A model generated the notes under the pieces. The model was not told the origin of the DNA and made no database searches. It was given only the letters and a program-made list of their open reading frames with translations. This document shows positions 11,500 through 23,680 of a stretch of 64,000 nt of DNA, piece by piece. The DNA is from Luidia sarsii (lineage: Eukaryota > Echinodermata > Asteroidea > Paxillosida > Luidiidae). Position 1 is the stretch's first letter, and the number at the start of each line of letters is the position of its first letter. The stretch covers positions 6,414,832-6,478,831 of the forward strand of contig OX465114.1 of NCBI GenBank assembly GCA_949987565.1, written 5' to 3'. Both the position numbers and the translations under genes were made by a program.

Positions 11500-13405
11500 G
11501 ATATGGAGAGGGAGAGGGATATGGAGAGGGAGGGGGATATGGAGAGGGAGAGGGAGAGGGAGAGGGAGAGGGAGAGGGAGAGAGAGAGGTAGAGGGAGAG
11601 GGAGAGGGAGAGGGAGAGGGAGAGGGAGAGGGAGAGGGAGAGGGAGAGGGAGAGGGAGAGGGAGAGGCAGAGGCAGAGGCAGAGGGAGAGGGGGAGGGAG
11701 AGGCAGAGGCAGAGGGAGAGGCAGAGGGAGAGGCAGAGGGAGAGGCAGAGGCAGAGGGAGTGGGAGTGGGAGAGGGAGAGGGAGTGGGAGTGGGAGAGGG
11801 AGTCAGAGGGAGAGAGGGAGAGGCAGAGGCAGAGGCAGAGGCAGAAGCAGAGGCAGAGGCAGAGGCAGAGGCAGAGGTAGAGGCAGAGAGAGAGGGAGAG
11901 GGAGAGAGAGAGGGAGAGGCAGAGGCAGAGGCAGAAGCAGAGGCAGAGGGAGAGGCAGAGGGATTGGGAGAGGGAAAGGGAGTGGGAGTGGGAGAGGGAG
12001 AGGGAGAGGGAGAGAGGCAGAGGCAGAGGCAGAGGCAGAGGCAGAGAGAGAGGGAGAGGGAGAGGGAGAGAGAGAGGGATAGGGAGAGGGAGAGGGAGAG
12101 GGAGAGGGAGAGGGAGAGGGAGAGGGAGAGGGAGAGGGAGAGGGAGAGTGAGCGGGAGATGGAGAGGGAGAGGGGGAGGGAGAGGCAGAGGCAGAGGCAG
12201 AGGCAGAGGGAGAGGCAGAGGCAGAGGCAGAGGCAGAGGGAGAGGGAGAGGGAGAGGGAGAGGGAGAGGGAGAGGGAGAGGCAGAGGGAGTGGGAGTGGG
12301 AGAGGGAGTGGGAGTGGGAGAGGGAGAGGGGGAGGGAGAGAGGGAGAGGCAGAGGCAGAGGCAGAGGCAGAGGCAGAGGCAGAGAGAGAGGGAGAGGGAG
12401 AGAGAGGGAGAGGCAGAGGCAGAGGCAGAGGCAGAGGCAGAGGGATTGGGAGAGGGAAAGGGAGTGGGAGTGGGAGAGGGAGAGGGAGAGGGAGAGAGGC
12501 AGAGGCAGAGGCAGAGAGAGAGGGAGAGGGAGAGGGAGAGAGAGAGGGATAGGGAGAGGGAGAGGGAGAGGGGGAGGGAGAGGGAGAGAGAGAGGGAGAG
12601 GGAGAGGGAGGGGCAGAAGCAGAGGCAGAGGCAGAGGCAGAGAGAAAGAGGGAGAGGGAGAGAGAGAGGGAGAGGGATATGGAGAGGCAGAGGGAGAGGC
12701 AGAGGGAGAGGCAGAGGCAGAGGCAGAGGCAGAGGCAGAGGCAGAGGCAGAGGCAGAGAGAGAGGGAGAGGGAGAGGGAGAGGGAGAGGGGGAGGGAGAG
12801 GGAGAGGGAGAGGGAGAGGGAGAGGGAGAGGGAGAGGGAGAGGGAGAGGGAGAGGGAGAGGGAGAGGGAGAGGGAGAGGGAGAGGGAGAGGGAGAGGGAG
12901 AGGGAGAGGGAGAGGGAGAGGGAGAGGGAGAGGGAGAGGGAGAGGGAGAGGCAGAGACAGAGGCAGAGAGAGAGGGAGAGGGAGAGGGGGAGGGAGAGGG
13001 AGAGGGAGAGGGAGAGGGAGAGGGAGAGGGAGAGGGAGAGGGAGAGGGAGAGGGAGAGGGAGAGGGAGAGGGAGAGGCAGAGGCAGAGGGAGAGAGGGAG
13101 AGGCAGAGGGAGAGGGAGAGGCAGAGGCAGAGGCAGAGGCAGAGGCAGAGGCAGAGGCAGAGGCAGAGGCAGAGGCAGAGGCAGAGGCAGAGGCAGAGGC
13201 AGAGGCAGAGGCAGAGACAGAGGCAGAGGCAGAGACAGAGGCAGAGGCAGAGAGAGAGGGAGAGGGAGAGGGAGAGGGAGAGGAAGAGGGAGGGAGAGAG
13301 GGAGAGGGAGGTGGAGAGGGAGAGGGAGAGGGAGAGAGACAGGGGAGAGAGAGAGGGAGAGGGAGAGGGAGAGGGAGAGGGAGAGGGAGAGAGACAGGGA
13401 GAGGG
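11500..13405. repeat. 1.9-kb GGGAGA/GGCAGA hexanucleotide array
   Basis: The plus strand is almost pure purine, built of GGGAGA hexamers with blocks of GGCAGA, plus rare GGGAGT, GGGATT and GATATG variants. The hexamer period leaves all frames open, which creates very long artefactual reading frames on both strands (Glu-Gly, Arg-Gly, Leu-Pro or Ser-Leu repeats). Runs of GGGA satisfy the G-quadruplex pattern many times over. Block-wise alternation of the two hexamers suggests segmental expansions. Confidence 0.97.
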
Positions 13406-13569
13406 AGGGCAAAAATCACACTCTGCTAACGGAACAGATATTGAAAGACCTCCTCGATTATAAGAGATTAGGAATCAAGCTATACTATAATTATACTGTC
13501 ACCGAAACTGTGGGCGGGATGTAACTTTGTTTTGCATTATAACCTATGAAAGTGTGGCACCAGCGTCAA

Positions 13570-13690
13570 CTCTTTATACAAGTACAGTCAGTCAGTCCAG
13601 TTTTCCAGAACTTTCGAAACCTCGACTTGGTGGATTGGCTCATAATCCACCTTGGGGTGGGGCGCCAATAAGAAGCATTTAGCCTGGAGT
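13570..13690 (-). repeat. SINE-A fragment
   Basis: Contains the minus-strand block GGGGTGGGGCGCCAATAAGAAGCATT, equivalent to the conserved head, and degraded flanks. The tRNA-like part is not intact. Confidence 0.5.
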
Positions 13691-13694
13691 GTCC

Positions 13695-13810
13695 TCATCA
13701 CAGACGTAAATAGTCTATAGACAGACGGCCAACAGCGGGCGCTAGAGCGAGCTTCATGGACGCCGCCATTTTGGGAGAACCATGGCGGAAAACTTGAGGG
13801 CGCCGCCGCA
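13695..13810. repeat. half copy of TIR element T1, next to a YY1-like site
   Basis: CACAGACGTAAATAGTCTAT and AACAGCGGGCGCTA match the ends of the 428-bp element at 17.65-18.08 kb. Immediately after is CGCCGCCATTTTGGG, a minus-strand AAAATGGCGGCG YY1-type site, so a promoter here is possible but unproven. Confidence 0.4.
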
Positions 13811-13999
13811 GCGTGGCGTCAGAAAACCACGGACCAAGATGAGCATGCGCCACGCCCCATATACAACATGCACACACCACGCACGTTATTCGGGTGCCCA
13901 TCGGCATCACGGTATCCCGACGTTGTTTCAAATAGGAATAAATGCGCTGTCCCTCAGAAGGTCCTTTATATCTGCATGCATTGACTAGCCTATATCGTA

Positions 14000-15150
14000 A
14001 GAGATCACAGCCTCGTTCTCATCAGACGCACGTCAGAGACAATTATAAATCGCCCGGGTTAGCAGCAGTTGAGCAGATGTAAACAGTTCAAGTCTATGTT
14101 TTCAGGTGCGTATTGTCGGTAATCTGCTTTCACGACGGCGGAATTCGTATGTACATAAGATGCAATAGAATGCGGGCAGTGAGTGTAAATTTGACAACAC
14201 CTCTGATAAGAGAGCGAATACTATACAAACGAGGTTGTTGACTCAAACGATGCCTGCCGACCTTTGGACCTCCCACACTCAGCCCGCCGTCGGCCCCGGC
14301 TCAAAGTGCCGGGGAACGGCAGATAGCAACCACGCAAACCTCTCCGCGGACTCTGAACGCCCGTACTTCCGGTGCCTAACGTCACACCTGATGCAATGGC
14401 GGCGACTGAGTCGGTATAGTAACTGCGTATGTCTGCGTTGATAGATTTCGATGTACACCAGACAGGGGTGCACATCCAATAACTCCTTTGAATGCGCAAG
14501 CATCTTGTCAGTTGGAAAATCTATCAATGCACTTTACATTGCACAATCTTGGACTAATACCGTGGATATCTCTTCTTCATAGGTATAGGTCGCTGAACAA
14601 AACGCAAGAGCAGACTGGGTTTTAAGGTTCTCTCATTAAGCAGTTCGTCTCTAAAGGAACGTGCTGGCGAACGACTCCGGGCAATGTCCGGCTAACCGTA
14701 TAGCGGTAAGTGTTATTCCACTTTCAGGATGATGTAGGATTTTGAAAAAGTCGACTTCCGCCTAGCGACGACGGCGTGCGCTCGGTAGCATTGCCAGGCA
14801 TTTCAAACCACTGTGGGGGTCAGCTCTTTCCAGAAAATTGCCTCCTTTGACTGTTTGCACCACTTGTTTCACACATACTGTCATAGCATTTGACAATCTT
14901 AACTAATTTGATCTAACTTAGTGGATCTAGTTTAAGTGGTCAGATCCTAACTAAGTGATTCTAGTTTATAAGTGGTCAGTTTACGGTACAGTCATGGGAG
15001 CAGCATTTTTTTTTCAAATCGTATTTTGAAAAAAAACAATAACAGGAAAACTCGATAAATGAATCTGACAGGCGCTCCAACGAAGACATTTAACTATTTG
15101 AGCCAATTTTGAATGTTGTGATTGACATACGAGAGAAGAACTATTTGAGA
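14000..15150. other. non-coding stretch
   Basis: No gene supported. TGATCTAACTTAGTGGATCTAGTTTAAGTGGTCAG-type short direct repeats lie near 14908-14985. The open frames at 14.2-14.5 kb are domainless. Confidence 0.35.
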
Positions 15151-15159
15151 AGATCCACA

Positions 15160-15240
15160 GCGATGAGGGGCTTGATGGCTCAGGTGTTAGCAGAGCGCCG
15201 AAGAGGCCTGACTTCAAAGCCCAGTTGTAGCTCATGTTTT
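15160..15240 (+). repeat. tRNA-like SINE fragment
   Basis: TGGCTCAGGTGTTAGCAGAG resembles box A and is followed by a weak box B (CTTCAAAGCCC). It is a SINE relic rather than a tRNA gene because the arms do not pair. Confidence 0.35.
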
Positions 15241-15523
15241 AACTATTCAAATCGATTGTAACCAATTGCTGTATAATTCTAATCAATTTTGTATAAGTTG
15301 CTCGGTAAAGTTCAATTCTAATCAAGTTGTTCAACATCTGTTCCTGCTCTCATCCGTTCGTTGTTTTGGCAGATCTTTGATGGATACTCAGGTTTGACAT
15401 GGACTGAGTCGAATAGATCCCCAGACACTCCAGTTTCAGTGCTGGTGGAAACAATCACAGAGTCACTGGATATCCCGATCGGAGATCGGTCGGGGGACTG
15501 TTAGTGGGTCAAGGGCCGGCACC

Positions 15524-16930
15524 ATGCGTCGGACGAAGTTCAGCAAGGTCGCGGTGGCGCTCCTGCTCTGGCTGATGGCTTATCTGTACTGGTGGTGCTG
15601 CACGCCGAACGAGTCAGCGGAGTCGGTCGGGCTGGAGGATCGGGACGGTCCGCGGCGGACCGCCGGCTGGGCTGAGCGGGCGAGGCGACGTGCCGCCGCA
15701 CTGCTGCCCAAGCGGGCCGGCCCGCAATGCGACAGCTCCGGGACCCACGACCTGCCGGTGTACGGCCGGGGATGCTACCTGAGGGAGAAGCTGGCCTGCC
15801 CCGGCCTGCCGACCGTCCACTCGGCCTTCGCCGAGGCGGCTCGGTTGGAGGTGGTCTTCGTGGGCGTGCGGCGGCGCGGCGAGGCGTGGGCGGCCGGCGC
15901 GTTCGTCTGCGAGTTCCCCGACGGCCGGCTGAGCCTTTCCGACCCCGTGGTCCGCGACCAGAGGAGCGTGGGCAACGGGTACCCGCAGTACCTGGCCGTC
16001 ATCACCTGTCCCATCCCGCCCAACTCCACCGCGGCGGCGGCGGTGGCGGCCGGGGAAAGCCGCCGTCGGTTCACGGTCAACCTCCGGCTGGCGTCCCGGC
16101 CCGACCTGGCCTATTTGCGGGTGCCCGTCTGCCCCACTGAGTCCCGACCGAGGGAACTGCGGCGGCAGCTCAGCCTCTGCACCATGGTCAAGGGCATGGG
16201 CGAGTACCTGCCCGACTGGCTCTTCTACCACCGGCAGCTGGGCGTGGAGCACGTCTACCTGTACGACAACGACCCGCATACGACCTTCCCTGCGGACCTG
16301 GCCGGCTACGTCCGGACCGGCTTCCTGACCATCATCCCGTGGGCGCACACGCCAAGCCCCAACAAGACCTACCTGGAGGTGCAGATAGCCCACGAGAACG
16401 ACTGCCTGTGGCGTCACCGGTACGACACCCACTGGATGCTCAAGGTGGACGTGGACGAGTTCGTGCAGCCCATGGACCCCAACCGGACCCGGCTGCCCGA
16501 CTACCTGTCCCTCGGGCCCCGGCTCGAGTCCCTGGCCGCCCTCCGCCTCCGCAACTGGTTCTTCGGCCGGCCGCTGAACGCCAAGCGGAAGGTGGTGACG
16601 GCGCCGACCGTCTTCGAGCGCAACACGTGGCGGGTGCCGCGGGCCACCCCGGTCAATAGAGGGCGCGACAAGTGCCTCGTCCGGCCGCTCAACGTGCACT
16701 ACTTCAAGATCCACGGGGTCAAGGTGGGAGGCGATACCCTGACCCTTGATCCCGAGCGGGACCTCCGGCTGGTCCACTACCGAAAGGACAACCCGCGCCA
16801 CAGGGGCTTCAAGATGAATCAGCTGCTGAAGGATACCAGCATGTTCGACCTGTTCACACGGATGACCGGCGGAAAACCAGTGTCACCTGAGATGTTCGCC
16901 TCCTCGGACCTCAGTTCCGGGCACACATGA
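15524..16930 (+). CDS. family 92 glycosyltransferase (DUF23), type II membrane protein
   Basis: A 468-residue intronless protein, predicted to be a Golgi-type glycosyltransferase. A hydrophobic segment at about residues 9-25 after a basic N-terminus (MRRTKFSK) is a type II signal anchor, with the catalytic part lumenal. The GT92 core begins around residues 216-260: a CTMVKGMGEYLPDW motif, then GVEHVYLYDND. An acidic DVDEF follows at 309-313, the DxD-like nucleotide-sugar/metal site. Family members in nematodes and plants transfer galactose to fucose or pectin chains; the donor and acceptor here are unknown. The start ATG has a good Kozak context (GGCACC before it). Coding GC is very high compared with the flanks. 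The long antisense frame is a composition shadow. One-exon structure may be ancestral or reflect retroposition; no poly-A tract proves the latter. Confidence 0.88.
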   Translation: MRRTKFSKVAVALLLWLMAYLYWWCCTPNESAESVGLEDRDGPRRTAGWAERARRRAAALLPKRAGPQCDSSGTHDLPVYGRGCYLREKLACPGLPTVHSAFAEAARLEVVFVGVRRRGEAWAAGAFVCEFPDGRLSLSDPVVRDQRSVGNGYPQYLAVITCPIPPNSTAAAAVAAGESRRRFTVNLRLASRPDLAYLRVPVCPTESRPRELRRQLSLCTMVKGMGEYLPDWLFYHRQLGVEHVYLYDNDPHTTFPADLAGYVRTGFLTIIPWAHTPSPNKTYLEVQIAHENDCLWRHRYDTHWMLKVDVDEFVQPMDPNRTRLPDYLSLGPRLESLAALRLRNWFFGRPLNAKRKVVTAPTVFERNTWRVPRATPVNRGRDKCLVRPLNVHYFKIHGVKVGGDTLTLDPERDLRLVHYRKDNPRHRGFKMNQLLKDTSMFDLFTRMTGGKPVSPEMFASSDLSSGHT

Positions 16931-17640
16931 GTCCGTGAGCGACGATCAGTCCACCGACCAACGGTTTCAACCATCTCAAAACAGGGTGCCGAAGAGTTGC
17001 TGAACTAATCTGAACGCTGAGGGCGCTACACCGCACTACCGTAGAGCTTTCTGAAACCTCAGCTTTTGCCCGAACCGTTCCCTCTGCCTGACATGTCCGT
17101 CACCCAACGGCCAAATGACAGGCGGTTGTTTTCCATTCACGTTGCTCCCTTAATTAAGAACGATTCTTTTGCGTGTTACTTGGCGATGGATGCTTTATCA
17201 GATCTGGAAGTGAAGCTTAGCATTTAGACTGAGGCCGTGAACAGAATACTATTGTGTGCATGTCGGAAGATTTGGGGCTTTAAATGTGGCTCTAAATGTC
17301 TAATTGGCTGTGGAAGGGAAGGGATGCTTCCCTGAATACTTGCCGAATTTTGGCTTTGACGGCTACACAATAATTTATTGGAAGGGTGTTTTATCTGGGG
17401 GAAATTAACAGAAAATCCCAATGGGTAAAAACACATTTTAACAGAATCTGAGAGATAATGGTCAAAATTATAATGTTGAGTGTAGCCACAAGAGCTGAGA
17501 AACATTTTGGTCGGGAACTATTCGCCTCGAGAATATGGGGATCGGGATTGTTTGTACTACGGTCTATGGGAGCTCTATTTAGTGATAGGCACCCCGAGGA
17601 CACCATGAGGAGCTCTCTTTAGCCTCTGTGCAGACGTCAC
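16931..17640. other. 3' flank of the GT92 gene, non-coding
   Basis: No further exon or repeat recognised. Composition falls back to AT-rich. Confidence 0.35.
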
Positions 17641-17653
17641 GGACTCGGGGACG

Positions 17654-18081
17654 GCCACAGACATAAATAACCTATAGACCGACAGCCATACAAAACACCT
17701 ATGGAAAACGACGTCAGAATACTGTAATGGTGACGGCGCCCGACTAAAATGTGAAACCATGGGAGTAAATGAACAATGTGCACAAACATATGGAGAAATC
17801 CCGGAATGATGTATTCAAACTGGATTTTTTGGATGAAACCATGCTGATTGAGATGAAAAACACTTTTCAGAGATGACTACACACTCAATTACAGATGTAT
17901 TTGCGAATCGTATTAGAAATAATAGCAAATCAAAATTTGGCGGTCATTATTCTCGTGGATGGCGGGCCAGTACGTCCGTCCGTGTGACGTGCGAACAAGT
18001 TTGACCATGGTTTTTCACAACATCTGAAATTACAGTTTAGCGCCCGCTGTTTGTCCGTCTATAGGTTATTTATGTTTGTGG
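17654..18081. mobile_element. 428-bp TIR element T1, probable 5-bp TSD (GGACG)
   Basis: Ends are inverted repeats of about 30 bp: left CCACAGACATAAATAACCTA, right TAGGTTATTTATGTTTGTGG. GGACG lies on both sides (17649-17653 and 18082-18086). The interior has no transposase. A half copy lies near 13.7 kb. Non-autonomous DNA transposon; the superfamily is not resolved. Confidence 0.6.
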
Positions 18082-18089
18082 GGACGCAC

Positions 18090-20880
18090 ATAATAAAATT
18101 GCACGTGGGATACAACGCCCTCTAGAGGCCATGAGGCACGCGGCAATAACGTACAGACAATCGGTTTCAGGCGAACATCGAGAAGATCCTCAATAAAACC
18201 ACTGTTATCTCGAAGTGTGTATATCACGAAGGATTTGATTCCCAAATTCATACATAAATCGGTATGTTTACAATTTTCCCATGCAATATGATGCACCCCA
18301 ATGCCATTGCTTTCCAAGTGGCAGTCACCGAGAGATAGAGGCCTTCAACGGATGATGGCTAATGTAAGTTGAACGAAAGTGTAGAAAGACATGGCGTGAA
18401 AATGAATGGGAAAAGACCAAAGAAATTAAGACACGAAGGAACTATACTCTAATAAATACATGCACTTGTCGCCGAATTTAAAGGTTTGTTGGCTTGATAC
18501 GGACCTATAGTATTCACCAATGTACTGGGCCCAAACATCAACGAAAGACGGCAAGACAAGGATGTGATATACAATCGAGTCTAAGCAGGCTCCAACCAGT
18601 ATGATTTAAACAAACATACAGGCCTGCAGTGAGAATATCTTCCTGATTAACTTTAGTGCGCCTGGCGTTCCGATCCGAGCAGGACATTTCGAAATGGCAG
18701 AATGCGGACAACACATGGGGGGGGGGGGGTCAGGACATGGATGGGAGAAGTCAGAGGAAGAAAGGGAAGATCAGGTTGGAGGAAATCCATTTGAGGAGGG
18801 GCACAGCCCAAGTACAAAGAACTGGAGAGTGGGGTAGTGAACGCAAAACAGTATTACGGTATTATAAGTAAACGTGTTAACGTCTTAGGTGGACAGCGTC
18901 TTTACGGTGACAAAGCAATTCTGTGCCCGGTACACTATAGTACAGTACATGTATCCGATATGGAATGATTATAGGGAGATTGAAGTAACACCAACTCAAC
19001 GGGAATATCTAATACAGCGTGCACCCAGTCGTCAAAGCCTAAAGGCCCGTTTACCCATGTCACGCAATGCAATCATTGGAAGACATAACAGTGGCCTGGG
19101 AATTATTTGCCGCGCATTTTGTTGTCAACAATGCCGTCTGCCTCCCTCGACCTTCCTGCCCCAATCGTGCCAAAACTCGTTCAACGTGTGTACCTCGGTA
19201 AAACATGGCAAAAAGTCATAGGTATAATCAATACCACCCTGCCCATGCACGCACCCGGCCTATTCACAATTACATTTAGTATTGCAGGATAAACAACCTT
19301 TTCTGTTCTTTAACAAATCCGGTTCTGAGAAGAGCACGGTGTTAAAGATACACCTTTTTGCTCGACAACAAGTGGCACGTCACATATCCCGTCTGCATCA
19401 CGGGGTACTGGCTGGATTTTTTTGGGGGGAACCCCGGCGGACTGCAGGACCAAGGTCAAACCCTCTGTGCACAAAGGAGTTTGGGGAAAGTCCATTTGTT
19501 GCTGCTAGGGTTTCTTTTAGCGGAGGTAGGTGGGAGGATCATTGTTCTGGCTGTATCCGGGTTCACTAAACTTAGCACGCGCTTACGGAGCAACCTGTTT
19601 ACATTCGTAGGAGTGAGGATATGTTGTCCTGAATAGAGATTGCTGGTTTTCTGGCAAGCGATTGATCCCTTCGAGGACGCAAACAAATTAAGGCAGAGCT
19701 ATGCTTAAGACACTGGCTGCAAGGTGTTTTGAGGCACCATTTCGCGTGCGAATCGTAGCACCTTCAATACAGTAGTCCAAACTGGTCGTTGGTGAGGTCA
19801 GCCACCGGATTGGGATGGGCATGTTCAGTGAGTGGACAGGGAGGGGCTCTCACATTACAGTCATTGATGCTATGGCGATGAGTCTGGATTTCACCACACG
19901 GACAGATCAAGATCTGCTCCCAAGATTGTCCCGTACACCCCTACTATATTTTCAAGCTCATTGAAAATCGACCAGCACCAGACCTGTTGTCTGGTCAGCT
20001 GTATAGCCTTCTGGCCACAAGCCTTATATGACATGAATTTGTTAAGGAAGTTTGTACGTAGGCCTCTGCTGAAACGGCCATGTTAGTCATGGCTGTGTAG
20101 AACAGCTAGTTTTGAAGAGCGTGAATAAACGGCTGAATACATTTGGCAACCATTGATCTATTGCGATTAGTTTTATATTCTTTGGGGGGGGGGGAACTGC
20201 CTCGGTGGGGTTAGGATTTTTGCGGTCACAATGGGTGGGAAGTGAAAATTAACAGACATGTGGGAAAAGAACGATGAAAATATGGGGGTTTGGGAGGGGG
20301 ATCAGGACACAGTAATATCAGCTTCAGACTACAGGAGATGTTAGCGCAGTCAATGGACGGATAGGTCATTGATAGGTTTAGGGGTTAAGACAAGGTGGAC
20401 CATGGTCCATGATAGGGCAGGACAGCACCGGATAGAATCAGAAACTAGAAAAGTATAAGCATAGAGCAAAGGGAGGCATTATACAGCATTCCTTCCTACA
20501 GAGTTAAAACACGGATATCCCCAATGGAAGCTGACCCCCACCTACTCCATAACGAAAACATTGACTGTTGGATGTACATAAAGGTAACTGCTGGTTCTTG
20601 GTTCTGGCCTATTCGACTCCACACAAGCAAACACTCGGGTAGAGAGGCGATGGCGCTGAATTTTTTTAGCAACCCTTCCAGACTGCACTGACGACGTGGT
20701 TGACTGAACGTGAATGCCCTGCATCAGCTGACATCGGGATCGAATTCAAAGGGGGTGTCCCAACAGAAAGCGAAAGTGTGCCAGCTTGGTCCTCGAGCAC
20801 ACAACTATAATACATCAAATTCCGTGTTTTGATAGTGTCGATCGTTTCCCTGAAAACGGGACACGATAAAAGAGTGGGAC
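18090..20880. other. intergenic stretch
   Basis: No supported gene. Homopolymeric G runs occur at 18717-18729 and 20185-20193. Open frames at 18.9-19.7 kb show neither domains nor consistent splicing. Confidence 0.35.
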
Positions 20881-20971
20881 TCCGGCGTGTTCTTGCTAGT
20901 AAGTTGCTGCGTGGCTGGATCGCCGGTTGCAACTCGACTCGGTCTCCCGCACCCCCTCTCTTTTCCAAACC

Positions 20972-22918
20972 ATGAATGTCACCGAGGAGCCGGCGGCGGC
21001 CTTCGACAGGACCTGCGGGGAGCCCGGGCCAGGCCCGGTGCTGCTCGGCCTCCTCCTGTCCGTGGTGACACTGGTCACGGTGGTCGGCAACCTGCTGACC
21101 GTGCTCGCCTTCCTGACAGACCGCTCGCTGGGCAGCAAGCCGCCCACCTACTTCATCCTCAGCCTGTCCTGTGCCGATCTCATGATCGGGATGGCCATGT
21201 CTGTGCGCATCGGCGAAGCCATCTGCAGGTAAGTCCGTGTCCCAAACACGACACTACACACACTCTGCACGTCCAGAGTTCCATGCACCCCATGCTAACT
21301 CGTCCATGTTTGGACACGAGTCAAGGGTAGGCCTATGTCCCACTCGACGTATATATAGCTCTGTGTTCTCAGTAATTTGCCCTATTGCCTGTAGCCTTGA
21401 TCTTGATCAAGTCGTTGACCGACGATAGAGAAATCTAAATCTGGCCTTCATAAATAGGCCTATATGTACTGTATCATGATCCTTTGCGCGATACCGTTGC
21501 GAGTGAAATGCAGCCTCATTCTCCGCTCCCGGTCCGTAGCTTGCATGCGTATATACATGTATACGTATTGTGACTGTTGCATGCATTGAGACTGTTGGCC
21601 TACGTGCTGTGTACAGCTTGGATCCGGTGTGCATGGTAGTGCCGTTGTGCCGTGGTTTGCGTGCGTTTGGCCTTGATCTCTGCCCGCTGCCGTACCGGAG
21701 AGACCGCCTTGGACAAGGCTAATTTGCCCGAAGAATAAAATTCGTAATTATTTCACAATATATACCGATAAGATGTAATCCTAATAGAATACAATCAACT
21801 CCCTTGTATCAGTATCACTGCAACACGAGGATCATTCCTCAAAGGTAGGCCTAAACCCCCTCTCCATTCTTCCTTGTTCAAACCACAGCCACTGGCCGTT
21901 CGGAGAGATCGGCTGCGAGCTGCAGGTCTTCTTCAACGACGTGTCCGTGGTGGCCGGCATGGCGTCCATGACGGCCATCGCCCTGGACCGCTACCTCCTC
22001 ATCAGCCGCGACTACCCGCGCTACCTGGAGCTCCAGTCGCGCCGTCGCGTCCTGGCCACCATCGGTCTGATCTGGACCATGGCCCTGGGCTGCGCCCTGC
22101 TGGAGGTGGTCGTCTGGGAGGCGGTGGACTGGGAGAGCAGCGGTTCCCCGATCGACTTCGACGAGGAGTGCCTGTCGCCGCCCAGGAGCAACGCCGCCTT
22201 CGCGCTGACCATCTTCGTGACGGTCTTCCTCCTGCCCATCGGCGGCGTGGTCGGGCTGAGCCTGCGCTTCCTCGTGCTCCTCCGACGCCGCCTGAGGAAG
22301 GACTTCGGGGGACCGGCGTCGTCATCGCCGACGGGGACGGGGACGGGGACGGAGAGGAAGGAGAGCCTCGGCATGTCCTCGGCCGCGCCCACCGACCAGA
22401 CGCGACTCGGCAGCGTGTCCTCGTCGTCGTCCGCGCCGGCCAATGCGGAGGAGCCCGCCTCCCCCGAGGCCGACGCGTCCGAGCGGGCCCCCGGCCCGCC
22501 CGGAACGGCCGCCGATGTCGGCGAGGCCGGCGTGGAGCGGCGGCCGAGTCTGAGCGCGGAGAACAGCCGGGCCGAGCCGGCGGCCCGCCGGGAGGAGGGG
22601 CGGCGGGCGGCGCGGGCCGGCAACGCCACCCGCGACCGCTACGTCCGGCCGGCCATCATCATGGGCACCCTGGTGACCGCCTTCCTCCTCTTCTCCGTGC
22701 CCTACCTCATCTTCATCTCGGTGGTGGTCCAGCTCTGCGCCCCCTGCTACCACCACAGCGTCCAGTTCCACTTCGTCAACGTCCTCTTTTTCAACTCCTG
22801 CGTCAATCCCTTCCTGTACGCGGCCACCCACCCCAAGATCCGCCGGTCCCACCTCAACCTCCTCGGGTCGCTCATGCGGTTCCTGACATGCCGCCGAAAC
22901 AGCAAGTACTCGCGATGA
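20972..22918 (+). CDS. rhodopsin-like (class A) G-protein-coupled receptor, copy 1
   Basis: Two exons, 20972-21228 and 21889-22918, join at AG|C (phase 2) to give 428 residues. The intron has GT..AG ends (CAG|GTAAGT, CCACAG|). Class A landmarks: N40 in GNLL (TM1), D69 in SCADL (TM2), C95 and C180 for the TM3-ECL2 disulphide, D119-R120-Y121, W148 (TM4), P202 (TM5), P357 (TM6) and NPFLY at 392-396 (TM7). The N-terminus begins MNVT with an N-glycosylation sequon. The third intracellular loop is long (about 221-336) and rich in Ser, Pro, Ala and Arg. The TM6 CWxP motif is replaced by FSVP. The ligand is unknown; overall form is amine/peptide-like but I cannot assign a subfamily. The in-frame upstream ATG at 20927 is less likely than 20972, which precedes the sequon. 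A close paralogue lies at 46.1-48.7 kb. Confidence 0.9.
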
Positions 22919-22990
22919 AGCTTGTCAATGATGATACAATAGGAAGTCACAGAATATGGAACTGTGTGGATGATCAGGGTAATTAATTTT

Positions 22991-22996
22991 AATAAA
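22991..22996 (+). promoter_or_regulatory. polyadenylation signal AATAAA
   Basis: A canonical AATAAA 73 bases after the receptor stop codon, followed by T-rich sequence. Likely used by the upstream GPCR gene. Confidence 0.55.
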
Positions 22997-22999
22997 TGG

Positions 23000-23675
23000 T
23001 TTAATATAGTTTTTAATATCCGATTTAACTAATGTCTGTATCCACCTGGCACATTTTAGGTATACATGTATATATTTTTCACCCATAATTATTTCAGTGT
23101 TATTTGATATATTTGGTTACATTCAAATTATTTGTACCGTTTCTACTGATTCCTACTTTTTTTAATGTGACACAATACATTGTTGCTCAATTAGCGCTTT
23201 GTTCATAAAAATTACTCCAATTCTGGGTTTTTGTTTTTTACTACACCTTGCATTTATGTTTCGGAATGCGTTATCTTATTGTAAAGTGATCATACTAACC
23301 AGTTAAGTGTGTGGTTACCGAATAGGTGTATTTATAATTTTATAATTTTAAAAATATCATCTGCCCAGTGCAGCCTGGCCTGATGGGCCCAATGTATCCA
23401 TGGTTCTGCTTACCGCAAGCGTATAGAAGCGGCGCTTACGGGAGCAACAATTACGTGCTTGAAGTAAGCGTATTTCACGGTCAATGAAGACGTCTCTTTT
23501 TTTAAAAACATTGACTAGAAACCCACGTATACGCACTGTTTGGTTGGCAAGATTTCCGTCTGCTGTGCGAAATGGATTATCATAACTACTGTATAGGAAA
23601 CACCCGGTGCTGTCTAATATTGACCAAATTATCGAAGATCATTCCTATGTTTTAGAGGTCACAAATTTGACATCC
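23000..23675. other. AT-rich intergenic stretch
   Basis: No coding frame or repeat recognised. Confidence 0.35.
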
Positions 23676-23680
23676 TCTTA

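Noticed and set aside
11361..13524. Very long open frames on both strands (up to 700 residues)
   Set aside because: They come from a stop-free hexanucleotide repeat; all frames are open and no non-repeat domain is attached.
15614..16801. 395-residue antisense frame over the GT92 gene
   Set aside because: Shadow of high-GC codon use on the opposite strand; no domain. The same applies to antisense frames over both GPCR genes.
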